From contig VEPM01000024.1 of NCBI GenBank assembly GCA_012026795.1, positions 1-61,358 on the forward strand: a stretch of 61,358 nucleotides of DNA. Direction: 5' to 3'. The translations under genes were made by a program, and so were the position numbers. Below, piece after piece: positions 50,601 through 56,026 of the stretch (its first letter is position 1; the number at the start of each line of letters is the position of its first letter). Under the pieces are notes generated by a model. The model was not told where the DNA came from. It did no database searches and saw only the letters and a list, made by a program, of their open reading frames with translations. This stretch comes from Candidatus Methanoperedens sp. (lineage in GTDB: Archaea > Halobacteriota > Methanosarcinia > Methanosarcinales > Methanoperedenaceae).

Positions 50601-51568
50601 ATTCCCTGGAATATAATAAAGAATGCAATTCCTGTCATAATCCATCCAATTCAAGCTATGGCAATGGCACACTTATTACAAAATCCCACACCGGACGCGG
50701 TACATGCAATGGGTGCCATGTAAATGGCAGTGCGTCTGACCTGCATAATAGTTCGCTTGGAATGCCGTTAACGACCTCATGTAAATCATGCCACACAACA
50801 TACGCATCAAAATATAATGCGCCGAACCTCACAGGGACGCCCATGGTCGATTATTCAACATGTAATGGGGGAAATTGCCATGGCACTGATATTTCCAATA
50901 GCCTGGATACCCTGGCAAGGCATAATGCTGACAGGACATATCCGGGTACAGGAGGTTCTACCGATACAGTTTATCTAAATAACAATGTTTCACTCACAGT
51001 TACAAAAGGAACTACTGTTGAAGTTACAGCAAGGGTTAAAGATGCACCTGGCGCTGCTTCACGTGTTGGTGGGGCTGAATATTATATCGATATCGATCCC
51101 GGCCAGGGAAAAGGAATTCCTATGTCAGCAGCGGACGGCTTGTATGATGCAGCCAGGGGAAACTGGGAGAATATTAATGTAACAATCGATACAGGCAGCC
51201 TCTCAGATGGTAACCATACTATATTTGTCAGGAGTGTTGATATCGGGAAACAGTGGAGTCCCTCAAAGAATGCAACGCTCTTTGTCCAATCTCTTGGATA
51301 TATCAACGGGACAGCAACAAGCAGCGGCGTGCCCTTAGCAGGTGCGATAATAACGACAACCGGCGCGAACACAACCACATCAGCAGATGGTAATTTTTCG
51401 TTGAGAGTACCTGCAGGCACTTACAATGTCACTGCCAGCAAGCAGCCGACGCACTACGACAATACCAGTATGGGTGTGGTGGTTGTTCCGGGTAATATTA
51501 CTACAATACTCCTTGATCTTGCGAAGAAACCAACGGGAAATATAAGTGGTGTGGTGAGTAGCATATAG
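35606..51568 (+). CDS. giant S-layer-like multiheme cytochrome c (5320 aa)
   Basis: Signal peptide (residues 1-26). Residues 170-3600 are a string of Ig-like, carboxypeptidase-regulatory-like and other beta domains. They include a LamG-like domain (about 1940-2155), CBM-like domains (2618-2770, 2951-3105) and a discoidin-like domain (3235-3367), with dense N-x-S/T sites. Residues 3613-5090 hold, by hand count, 36 CxxCH and two CX4CH motifs (CGGGGCH, CNGGNCH). Two CBM-like domains are inserted between haem motifs (about 3768-3925, 3998-4140). A short beta C-terminus ends at NISGVVSSI with no membrane helix, sorting tail or C-terminal anchor. It is probably exported and surface-bound, carrying electrons through or along the cell envelope. 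It resembles S-layer-fused cytochromes of ANME archaea in layout. Confidence 0.88.
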   Translation: MTQAQNKKLVLIVILMISLVFTATAQTKDETHTDIISLISIFINSPYPGYTSTGQADTAGNTYSIAIEDIKTLSQKSNDGNSRLRALKLTGKPVEIKTPGFEPLIYLDIHTDSLNYSSITIRIINEWNRSDLIIYHYKDNEWQPLETTITGNYLEAVTESLSVFAVGAPGGINIHLLADKEVMTGGNAVIAGAAYFNNSTAASGINIEINPSWDNLSGTITDSQGNFQKILKVPQQPGNYTIRVNATSGIQDGENQTTIRVTNTSLFVISTGATIRNTTVSKAEANISFSFPQDAVPVSADLLLSLDSAAGMKVSMNNITIYNSTTNNVTLNLTGYLDSQNDINITTDTSANITYTINQSFHITKTASVTKPDYYSANLIVINDMDYNWNNTDISYHLPDGAYNVSVWENSTNLTGNSIIPGNGGILTIKNSAIGTIYNKTARNFVVNYSLAQLTINMTVSHEEAEKGEIIYVTPDVYYNGSGISTGVWIRIYRDTTLVYNSNVSSGTPFSFSDITAGVYNITATASSNIDGVERNDANRTYIHVKDLLLYLNVKPALSQRQINVTGRAYYTNNTGYEGPIWISSGSDHYSTFSDPSGFFSYTLPGKNPGKYTISANITSGNYTPSASASLDVMDKYFYLLNGTLPVVNGEMTLAPDATLWINSTNITRANLYIFCKTAIRLLYNPLPVAHKIIPANLGGNISGTFKLPLYPYDYLEILGAYLNTTAEDPVDTVKDMAFNLTIDNREINSLIIPHGDLSFEHSDNINGYIPGMLKPGVTQTVRVYNKNTGSNQQYYFTEEIYVDYIGRISSPCDLYIKTNNNFTYANTGNFTNATVDISGLDSANNSIRLNNCRRTSILGYNLTLDKQYSGYTIHNQAESSGRYNITDTVTFIPESNLTSVTVTIPLLERAKDVIVYVNGTDMTYSAVISENLELPLPQVNTAKIINITYWVPILDIIPSVGQQFNRGDIVDISANITYSGENVSDATVFANVTKGGDAIANLSLANIYGGLYSANFTLQPDAALGLYNVTIRAYNSSTEIDNESIAFRVNGLNVTVNAGGPYVVDKNASISGYIKDLENNTNVSGALVNISVWNNTFYNSTATTSTPSGYYNLTRPVDTAGDYNITVAAFNNNIRGIASTTYKVKYNVSVSVLQASYNKNNPVPANLSVYDRSLIPVPGAAVNSVVNISNRYFYYNGTTDLNGMFNFTHSNTSNYGQYNITASISKDNNTGNANTSFRISSLTVTANTAPEYNAGNVVVINGTVYDDETGTKVTGAAVNITINNGSAEISRNTTSSAGNYSVSFMNLSAGVYTAWADVTYTTLSGSAAGGFHIHYNVNTTTNRAIYSIGEAVPINITVSDVNNQPATADISVNIRKPDSGIETISGFAINGSFNTTFTNSSIDGDYTISAGALNNSTSAHGNAMNRSFRASGFFVNASFDRDPVRYRPGETVIISGLMRDTLGAARVADVFISINNSSGIGIANTTLYGMNGSYTWNYTLSNASKAGWYAVNVNAVTPEGVGSSATARFEVVLNIIVSTGTHYNPGDAVNVTVFARNGSVPEDAVINMSVQKFDIWDEFTGTYFDTNKMMATAPDYDSGYYLTLFQNDELVFYTANLTINNTWIGKAVQLNTTSLPSHFILDYEVSTGGTSSQLLARPDIGNTTNYVRLNFRNYLDNAQDGYDVVVNGVSQYVFKESMDNEKIRITIEYNAGTVRFYKNGEQFYQTNFMMPANSAIKLNGYALNPDTGTSAYIKYDNVTLYNLSSPVLSQGTPEGTGGNYSFNFTAGSVGMYRINATSGNSSSFTAFKVSTLDVSSVVYGPYNFNESTLSNNTVVPLIVHGTVQDTETRAGITGADVSVTILKNAIPLTQKVTSSISGNYVISFAGELDNTAVGIFNLSVNVNKSGILASRNNSFNAITINQSWIDPSLDYRVPILLNNESGLAGRWQFNEGTGTNVADSSGNGNTGTLYGASVANPAESWTDGKSGTALQFDGLDDYVQVNPALSLNLSYATYSMWVKVGPWIQQWGGTNVTTALFQGMWANGSAFLITNDPIPAFSARIYVNKTVYDSTTIPIDRNSYHMLTMSFNGTNFRVYLDGTLKYEHSGATGVLDTSVFSNPLIIGAATNGAWRDFSGSIDEVKIYNRALSDSEIADSFNSSNLAHIYNPGIVSFNLALPGGATDSSAALYDIEGNRQTAAILDMGSYLNITFTRTLSAYEGKPLYLYFERPYPVTPHNSALSSLSSPYSVVTGTVEGYRSTITPDRNIYSAGETVVLKSELRNITGDPLVSAITTTIYYPNGTIAQVNYSSTNDSGEAYVNYSIPALKGSFSAVTETIVNGIPRKESTSFSVGNLTVDIDTDKSVYNIFENVKIGVNANDNGNTIAASVTLKISNPDGTKVLEETKNTKSFWLQTTDADFNTASLWNVNVSDGNVVLAKTGSNYYTSGSLTSQVYDSEWATDWGILQWNATTHTSNNITIYTRTSQNNITWSSWVAAANGGEIESSSRYIQYRANLTTTDITRTPTLEDVTLDFGIPAEFNYPLTDSPLGNYTIAVSANKTGNAGFNSTIVELDSFDLSATVGKPVYTSNENITISGVTAYRGANSNAGVNLAIKKDLAINPSFETDLDANSQPDGWIPAWDGIMTRDAAARTGNYTVKVSRSAGNVTEGLWYYPNMYVVSPNTNYTFGMWARTDNFTGGSVRLWASWYNGTTSIATAINAIKTINSQNGWTFIQGSAVSPLNANNVRVHLVSNILGSVWFDDVNIEPPDNTAVYTSGTTSDPAYSFNLSLPGPGSYIAYVNGNYTTNGTLSRTNTTTFTTRILDVTASAGGPYGQGSGNVTISGNVTDNSTKMNIRGAAVDIEIIYPDNSTKKYTNTSNILGYYELIIATPGLAGKYSVNITARDYQGVKGTANTQFNIGLISTLSTEKIYINSGSFQNLTAEAFEDTRIDDLEGTSTSWTYRTGTDGTIRGQSTLNHKSGSKSLKVDYSLAAGNEYMYLESGMGAVNVSNYRIISFWLYIPPPGAFDSVALVLENDPTGLSSDEKIYGQNPVPGWNYYSFNVSTFGNDLSHNHYLTVFIDDNNGTGEVTGTGSLYIDDLKLVKGAPVTGAFVTINITRPDMTINNFSTLSGIVDNGDGTYSLNYTNTDLAGNYTAISNIDTGTYNSTSSTTFGIDGISISSKITGPYVLGNNLTVSGNISSVLKDIAFEGNITFDLAYPDGTMARYNKSGTIPATESYTQTGSSGQSGFNNPSKVNDGSTSTYAYTSSCAGCYIQVTWPDNRTISRIRAYYYSQYWPKSYKIQVLAPDGVTWVDKKTVSGFIASPTTYPTIEDRIPTTITKGVRIYYQTSYYNSYIYIYEMWAYGPEGYSIDGIPLPLPGNYTLNVSAVDSYGISGSAPSLNVPVRYIVSVQFDKKNYELKDHVRAYVRAFNSTGFEPGVQVTSQLVYAANGSIIDTENTTSNSTGVANVSFTLPDELTSYKLITNVSKNGIQGISSDMIATTNLRIWTERGEAQIGVSSWAENSAPQEYRNITIKVAALAISGMRMTGQNLTARIYYPNGTIFGSYVMNESDKIYSTNVLLPGKNVPEGTYDIEIAEYPGLRSNFSVMVWGCAQCHKPNTVTYHYVYHDDPSIAPSTFAINHSHRTLRYDMCGGGGCHSSLDSRCSGCHAFEGSTNAPLKCKACHNSAMNNSQGYLNTTYGADLHANINTKPGGPWYGKSTACESCHGTLNSTNKPGIPQCTNCHPNSSGSGMKTMPGNLNGYSTTLEDFEDVSDIVATSGYRYSTISIVADSNNHGGSYSGKINYGFGPGYGRVYLDKKNLDLTNATRISAWVYGDNSGTTMYLGINNTKSSKVNWHQSAPIIINWTGWKKVSVPIKELSQSALLYITFADTVRIRLESNNELGSSGTIFIDDLKKEAVGSHTQYDEVECGVCHAGRHEIKKAPRCQDCHQNQEHGWPAQDKYAGDNASCMNCHNADASENLINISNISEHAEILESFENISVFTTDLTGFNQSGIYYNGIYEDNGNHSAVLNYTNLGGYLGNSINVTDAYKFKGISVFVKASGDPGTKIAFGVYTTMWYNYSVPMDWDGWKEINILYHNVTVNETISFNASGNPSKIWFGVYEANSTGTVYFDDLRQAVSDDYHQYESWKCADCHTRIKNLHGITDITSAIVDCSLCHNLNEPHYKQFTRVCMDCHFDSRHGEVEDGNFTNYEKASTCLKCHTVPHDFNRTHLETAECNTCHQQRIHGQNYQNVQYNKSLHLDCERCHGKTTEEAPLPVGSGSPRTTILRLSYTYNNETQCLFCHKNPVSAYNIHANDSVNESNQGLVNRVLDNSICSDCHGIKSVLADTDRDELVAADPDREPYAPQIDGHGNVSCYKCHGHRPETLTLNYGSNCAGCHQNMAELTELIPGTLNDSRLTNVTNPGEKALIVHPPQVTGHGNASCSNCHGHVNSNLTYVGSSAIDCANCHRNTSTSYPLIPFREPDSFRSIVTNPGGNPLNVIAPQVLGHGNASCRECHDHTPSYFNGFDFTEGTICESCHQNSSKNISLIENTHPDSKRTEIVDNSTSISIVHSPQVMGHGQTACTVCHSHSAERLVYYGGNNTDCVICHYNESSAATLLQNGSYMVSTQVTPHLDMNCTACHGHTPANMTRIKDCSMCHQDSTFADSLSDTYGKGLNLTGPESNISAVQIPGLQHSTSNIAGRKWNKTTAYWNNNYEACQYCHTISKNFSSHNPLGRIAAIAGNNTANNSLSGSYWCAACHYQGYVSGNVTYNDMVNTFIEMGLPVPPEITGNASYGNYATSNDGVIYYDHGLSDYSDNECTRCHGKANNTKKFMHGVTTGSGGSECLNCHDGRPTGPVDDPDKYPGIVNTSFGKHKNLDTTNGSDILDNNDCVACHYNTSLMDNPEWTTPTRACNDCHLEGNFPAPEIVNHRPGGTNIKTTANCTTCHNNSINTFEYNKNASVSHYVTNRSILHPTVNQTAIPRFGFFTQADSLEYNKECNSCHNPSNSSYGNGTLITKSHTGRGTCNGCHVNGSASDLHNSSLGMPLTTSCKSCHTTYASKYNAPNLTGTPMVDYSTCNGGNCHGTDISNSLDTLARHNADRTYPGTGGSTDTVYLNNNVSLTVTKGTTVEVTARVKDAPGAASRVGGAEYYIDIDPGQGKGIPMSAADGLYDAARGNWENINVTIDTGSLSDGNHTIFVRSVDIGKQWSPSKNATLFVQSLGYINGTATSSGVPLAGAIITTTGANTTTSADGNFSLRVPAGTYNVTASKQPTHYDNTSMGVVVVPGNITTILLDLAKKPTGNISGVVSSI
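48715..49620 (+). repeat. five tandem diheme modules inside the giant cytochrome
   Basis: The protein repeats a unit of about 65-80 residues: (P)QV-x-GHG-x-x-S/A-C-x-x-CH-x-H, a 20-30 residue stretch, a second CxxCH, then a linker to the next PQV. Units start near the CYKCH, CSNCH, CRECH, CTVCH and CTACH sites. The GHG histidine before each first haem may be a distal ligand. Confidence 0.65.
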
Positions 51569-51677
51569 ATAAAATATTATTATAAAACGAAATACGGTAG
51601 GCAGGGTCCTGACTTTCATTTTTAGTAGGATTCCAACGAAATAATTTCAGAATCCTGCAAAACCAAACAATTTAGAA

Positions 51678-51690
51678 ACCTATATATAAT
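51678..51690 (+). promoter_or_regulatory. TATA-type promoter of the second cytochrome gene
   Basis: CCTATATATAATA in 51569-51737 is a good archaeal TATA element about 48 nt ahead of the gene's AGGATAGGGTG ribosome binding site. It suggests that the second cytochrome can be transcribed separately from the first. Confidence 0.45.
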
Positions 51691-51737
51691 AATTAATTTA
51701 ATTCGATAAAAGGATTTTCAGGATAGGGTGTAAAATA

Positions 51738-54700
51738 ATGTCGGAACCAGGGATAATCTTAAAAAATGTCAACAGAATTAAATTGTTGCTTGTTGTAATC
51801 GGTTTGTTCTTACTGGGATTTTCGAGTACTTCAGCTTCATCTCCCAACGATGAGTGTTTTGCCTGTCATGCCACAGAAAACAGGTCTGTCAATCAGTCTC
51901 TATATAATTCAAATCCTCATAATATTCTTGAATGCATTGACTGTCACGTAAATTCAACCACTCCTCAACCTGGTGATCCGGGTCATGGCCAATTCATAAG
52001 ACAATTTAATGGAAGTAATTTGACCGGGCCGATATTAACGAAATATTATTCCGAATATTTTTCTCTATGTTATTTCTGTCATGCGGAAGAAAAGGTTGTT
52101 GGTATAACATCTGAATATGTTTCGGGTTTAAGCCCGGACCATATGAATGATCCTATCATAGTAAGCAGTATGGGAACTAATTTTATTAATACGAATCCCA
52201 ACGGCCAACCGGACGCAGGAAGTTTCCCGGCAAATATTCACTGGGATCATCTGGATGATTTTGGAAGCATTCTGCACAACGGCTCTGCTTATTTTGACTC
52301 TAATCATGATGGGATAAAAGACTCTTATTATTCATGTGTTGCCTGTCATAATGTTCATGGAACTAACTACCCGAAGATGACAAGGGATAGTATGGCTATT
52401 TCATACAGCAATGATACGAATGGCGATTATGGATTCATAAAAAGCAGGGATTACAAGAATACATCTAATAAGGATTATATTTGCAATGGTGCATGCCATT
52501 CCAATGGAACCACGTTTACAAATTATTACAGAACAGAAATAAAGCTATTTCAGGGGTGTGTTTCCTGTCATTCGACCAATATGACAAAAGATTTCAATGT
52601 GACCGCTTTTGCCCGGGGGGTCCATGTCGATATTAATACGTCGAACGGAAGCGGATCTGTCAATAACAGCGATTGCTGGACATGCCATTATAACAGGAAC
52701 ATGAATAAATCCAATAAATATACATGTGTTGAATGCCATGTGCAGATACCCGGTATTGTACCCGATGCTCCTAAAGTAATATCGCATAAACCTGAAAAGA
52801 CAAATAAAACCTCATGTGAGGCCTGTCATGACCTTGTTAAACTTAATCCGGGTTTGAACGATGATGACCAGGAGTACCCAAATATTACTTCACACTACGC
52901 CCAGTTACCTTTAGTTCCGACAGAAAATTATTGTGACTACTGTCACGGTCCTGATGCCTCCTCTTTATTCCAGGCCCCATATAGAAATATCACTTCATTT
53001 TACCACAATAGTTCGAATGATTCATTCTCTGGTAATTCTACCTGCAGGACATGCCACACCAGGACTGATGTAACAGCCGATCCGTTAGCTAAGAATGATT
53101 CTAATTTCCACAATCTCACAACAGAGTATGGGGATGTAAAAATTAATGATACTGGCGTTGTTGCTAATTGTGTAGATTGTCATGTAGATCACAACACTAC
53201 ATTTGTAAATGCACCTTCACCGTCTCATAATATAACAGGGATGAATTTGACTCATTGCTACCTGTGCCATGGCAACAAAGTAACTGGAACGAACGTACAA
53301 AAGTTGCATGATGTTCGTTCAAATATTACGACAGATTGTATTTCGTGCCATCAACAAAATGAAGTTAATGTAAGTGTGTTTGGTTCTCACATGAATATAA
53401 ATTTAACAGGCGGTCAGGACAATATCACGGATGATGACTGCAAGACATGTCACTTTGGAAGTCAGACAGGAGAGCTGGATATGGTTCCAGGTGGAGCAAA
53501 TCGTAATAACACATATTATTGCGAAGATTGTCACGAAAATAATAGCTTACCCGGTGCGCCTGATGTTATATCACATAGACCTGGAAAGACTAACAAAACT
53601 TCGTGTGAGGATTGTCATGATCTTGTTAAACTTGATCCTGGCTTGAATGACAGAGGCCAGAATTATTCTAAAATTACATCTCATTATCTGCAAAAACCAA
53701 TCATACTGACCCAGAATTATTGTGATTATTGCCATGGTCCGGATGCATCCTCACCCTTCCAGGCTTCGAATCGTTCAATTCCTTCATTCTACCACAATAG
53801 TTCAAATGCTTCATTCCCGGAGAATGCTAATTGCAGGACGTGCCACACCAGGACTGATGTAACAGCCGATCCGTTGGCTAACAATGATTCTAATTTCCAC
53901 AACCTCACAACAGAGTATGGGGATGTAAAAAATAGTACTGGCGTTGTTGCCGATTGCATATATTGTCATGTAGATCATGACCCCCAGTTTGCCAGTGCCC
54001 CGCAGCCATCCCACTCAACATCAGGATTGGGCATTAATAAGTGTTATCTGTGTCATGGTACAAAAGTGACCGGAACGAATGCCCAAAAGCTGCATGATGT
54101 ACCCGCTGATGTTACGACAGGGTGCGTACAGTGCCATGCTGAACTTGATGAAATTAATATAACCCTGTTTGGCCGTCATATAAATCTCAATATAACAGAT
54201 GGCGGCCAGGAAAATCTCACAGATGATGATTGCAAGACCTGCCATTTTGGAGGCAAAACCGGAGATTTACTTATGATTCCGGGCGGGGCAAACAGCAGCA
54301 ACACTTATGATTGTGTAGATTGCCATGTTGATGGCGATGTACCTGCTCCCGGTATAAAGAATCACAGGCCTAACGGGACAAACATAGAAACAACTGCTAA
54401 CTGTACCACATGCCACAATAACAGTATCAATTTGTACGCTTTTTCATTAAATGCAAGTGTCAGTCATTATTTAACAAATGTATCACTCGTAAAAACAGTA
54501 AACCAGACCTTAAAACCACGCTTTGGATTCATGACTTCAGGAGATGCTCTTGCATATAACAAAGACTGCAATAATTGCCATAATCCATCAAATTCAAGCT
54601 ATGGTAATGCTACACTTATAACAACAGGCCATATTGGTAAAGCAACATGCAATGGGTGCCACGTGGATGGCAGTGCACCAGACCTGCACAATGAAAGCCT

Positions 54701-55514
54701 GGGCTTCCCGGTCACCTTTAATTGCCGCTCATGTCATACGACATATGCAGACAAATATGGGGCAGCTAACTTATCAGGGACTAACATGGCCGATTATTCG
54801 ACATGTGGTGGCAACAATTGCCATCTTGGAATCAGTAGTACTGGTAGTCTGGATACTCTGGCAAAGCACAATGTTGACAGGACATTTTCTGGTACAGCGG
54901 GTTCTACCGATACAGTCTATCTAAATAACAATGTTTCACTCACAGTCACAAAAGGAGTTCCTGTTGAAGTTACAGCAAGAATTAAAGATGCACCTGGTGC
55001 AGCTTCACGTGTTGGCGGGGCTGAATACTATATAGATGTTGATCCCGGCCAGGGGAAAGGAATCCCCATGGACCCGTCAGATGGTTATTATAATGCAGTC
55101 AAAGGAAACTGGGAGAACATTAATGCAACGCTCGATACAGGCAATCTCTCAGACGGTAACCATACTGTATTTGTCAGGGGTATGGATATCGGGAAACAGT
55201 GGAGTGCCCCGATGAATGCTCAGCTTGTTATCCAGCCCCTGGGATATATCAACGGGACAGTAACAAGCAACAGCGTGGCCTTAGCAGGAGCGATAATAAC
55301 GACCACCGACGCGAACACAATCACATTAGAAAACGGTAATTTTTCGTTGAGAGTACCTGCAGGCACTTACAATGTCACTGCCAGCAAACAGCCGACACAC
55401 TACGACAATACCAGTACAGATGTGATGGTTGCTTCAGGTAATACTACTATAATACTCCTTGATCTTGCGAAGAAACCAACGGGAAACATAAGTGGTATGG
55501 TAACGAATGAATAG
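51738..55514 (+). CDS. exported multiheme cytochrome c (1258 aa)
   Basis: Signal peptide with a hydrophobic core at residues 14-30. Hand count gives 27 CxxCH motifs, one CX3CH (CNGACH, about residue 251) and one CX4CH (CGGNNCH, near 1030). Two tandem modules of about 263 residues each carry eight haem motifs in the same order (52790-54350). From about residue 870 the sequence follows the C-terminal region of the 5320-aa protein, including the non-haem beta domains and the end AKKPTGNISG. No membrane anchor. It is probably an extracellular electron carrier working with the giant cytochrome. Confidence 0.88.
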   Translation: MSEPGIILKNVNRIKLLLVVIGLFLLGFSSTSASSPNDECFACHATENRSVNQSLYNSNPHNILECIDCHVNSTTPQPGDPGHGQFIRQFNGSNLTGPILTKYYSEYFSLCYFCHAEEKVVGITSEYVSGLSPDHMNDPIIVSSMGTNFINTNPNGQPDAGSFPANIHWDHLDDFGSILHNGSAYFDSNHDGIKDSYYSCVACHNVHGTNYPKMTRDSMAISYSNDTNGDYGFIKSRDYKNTSNKDYICNGACHSNGTTFTNYYRTEIKLFQGCVSCHSTNMTKDFNVTAFARGVHVDINTSNGSGSVNNSDCWTCHYNRNMNKSNKYTCVECHVQIPGIVPDAPKVISHKPEKTNKTSCEACHDLVKLNPGLNDDDQEYPNITSHYAQLPLVPTENYCDYCHGPDASSLFQAPYRNITSFYHNSSNDSFSGNSTCRTCHTRTDVTADPLAKNDSNFHNLTTEYGDVKINDTGVVANCVDCHVDHNTTFVNAPSPSHNITGMNLTHCYLCHGNKVTGTNVQKLHDVRSNITTDCISCHQQNEVNVSVFGSHMNINLTGGQDNITDDDCKTCHFGSQTGELDMVPGGANRNNTYYCEDCHENNSLPGAPDVISHRPGKTNKTSCEDCHDLVKLDPGLNDRGQNYSKITSHYLQKPIILTQNYCDYCHGPDASSPFQASNRSIPSFYHNSSNASFPENANCRTCHTRTDVTADPLANNDSNFHNLTTEYGDVKNSTGVVADCIYCHVDHDPQFASAPQPSHSTSGLGINKCYLCHGTKVTGTNAQKLHDVPADVTTGCVQCHAELDEINITLFGRHINLNITDGGQENLTDDDCKTCHFGGKTGDLLMIPGGANSSNTYDCVDCHVDGDVPAPGIKNHRPNGTNIETTANCTTCHNNSINLYAFSLNASVSHYLTNVSLVKTVNQTLKPRFGFMTSGDALAYNKDCNNCHNPSNSSYGNATLITTGHIGKATCNGCHVDGSAPDLHNESLGFPVTFNCRSCHTTYADKYGAANLSGTNMADYSTCGGNNCHLGISSTGSLDTLAKHNVDRTFSGTAGSTDTVYLNNNVSLTVTKGVPVEVTARIKDAPGAASRVGGAEYYIDVDPGQGKGIPMDPSDGYYNAVKGNWENINATLDTGNLSDGNHTVFVRGMDIGKQWSAPMNAQLVIQPLGYINGTVTSNSVALAGAIITTTDANTITLENGNFSLRVPAGTYNVTASKQPTHYDNTSTDVMVASGNTTIILLDLAKKPTGNISGMVTNE
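52773..54350 (+). repeat. tandem octaheme duplication
   Basis: Two adjacent units of about 789 bp, each opening KTNKTSCE-x-CHDLVKL and carrying CDYCH, CRTCH, C-x2-CHVDH, CYLCH, C-x2-CH, CKTCHFG and a final C-x2-CH. HTRTDVTADPLA and LTTEYGDVK are conserved word for word. Part of an earlier unit (last two haem sites) precedes the array at 52675-52770. Confidence 0.75.
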
Positions 55515-55610
55515 TATGATCAGGAGATAAGTCACTATACGAGGCATTAAATAAGAGGAGACAGGACAAAATGGAAAGATATTTGATATAATAAATTAAT
55601 AAATTTATCC

Positions 55611-55805
55611 ATGGAAAAAACGAACTCGTATTTTACAGCCTCTGCGGCATCATTAACATATTTTGTTACATTTATTATCCTGAAATATCTTTTACACAAT
55701 AAAGTCCTGGACTGGAATGGCGCTCTAATAGGAGCTATTATTTTCTGGATAGTTATTTTTATTGTTCATCAAATCCTTAACAAACGCTCTGATAATCTGG
55801 ATTAA
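55611..55805 (+). CDS. small two-helix membrane protein
   Basis: 64 residues with two hydrophobic helices (about 10-26 and 37-56) joined by a short polar turn, and a charged C-terminus (NKRSDNLD). It follows the cytochrome gene by 96 nt, with an AT-rich gap that may hold its own promoter. Family not recognised. Confidence 0.55.
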   Translation: MEKTNSYFTASAASLTYFVTFIILKYLLHNKVLDWNGALIGAIIFWIVIFIVHQILNKRSDNLD

Positions 55806-55810
55806 TATTG

Positions 55811-55963
55811 TTATAATTTTTTTAAAAATAAATAGATTACAGACACAACGATTAAAAATATAACGAGTTTAAAAATAATTGCAGTAATCGTCCATAAGAT
55901 ATTAATTACAATTAAAGCAAGAATGATCGCGATAATGACAAGGACAATATCCTTAAGTTGCAT
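55811..55963 (-). CDS. 50-aa hydrophobic small protein
   Basis: ATG at 55963 opens a minus-strand frame of 50 codons ending at 55811: MQLKDIVLVIIAIILALI, then NILWTITAII and a run of V, I, F and L ending FLKKL. Two helices, almost no polar residues. A divergent start from the DUF2117 gene and clear coding-type composition support it, though a ribosome binding site is weak. Likely a small membrane protein of unknown function. Confidence 0.5.
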   Translation of the reverse strand: MQLKDIVLVIIAIILALIVINILWTITAIIFKLVIFLIVVSVIYLFLKKL

Positions 55964-56026
55964 AAATAGCTTTTATTATTTTTGATACTTAAATATTTAT
56001 TCCGATACCTCCAATTACTCAATCGC

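Noticed and set aside
36061-51420. Many minus-strand ORFs of 60-115 codons inside the giant cytochrome gene
   Set aside because: The plus-strand frame codes continuously across 15.9 kb with recognisable domains and haem motifs; the antisense frames are shadows.
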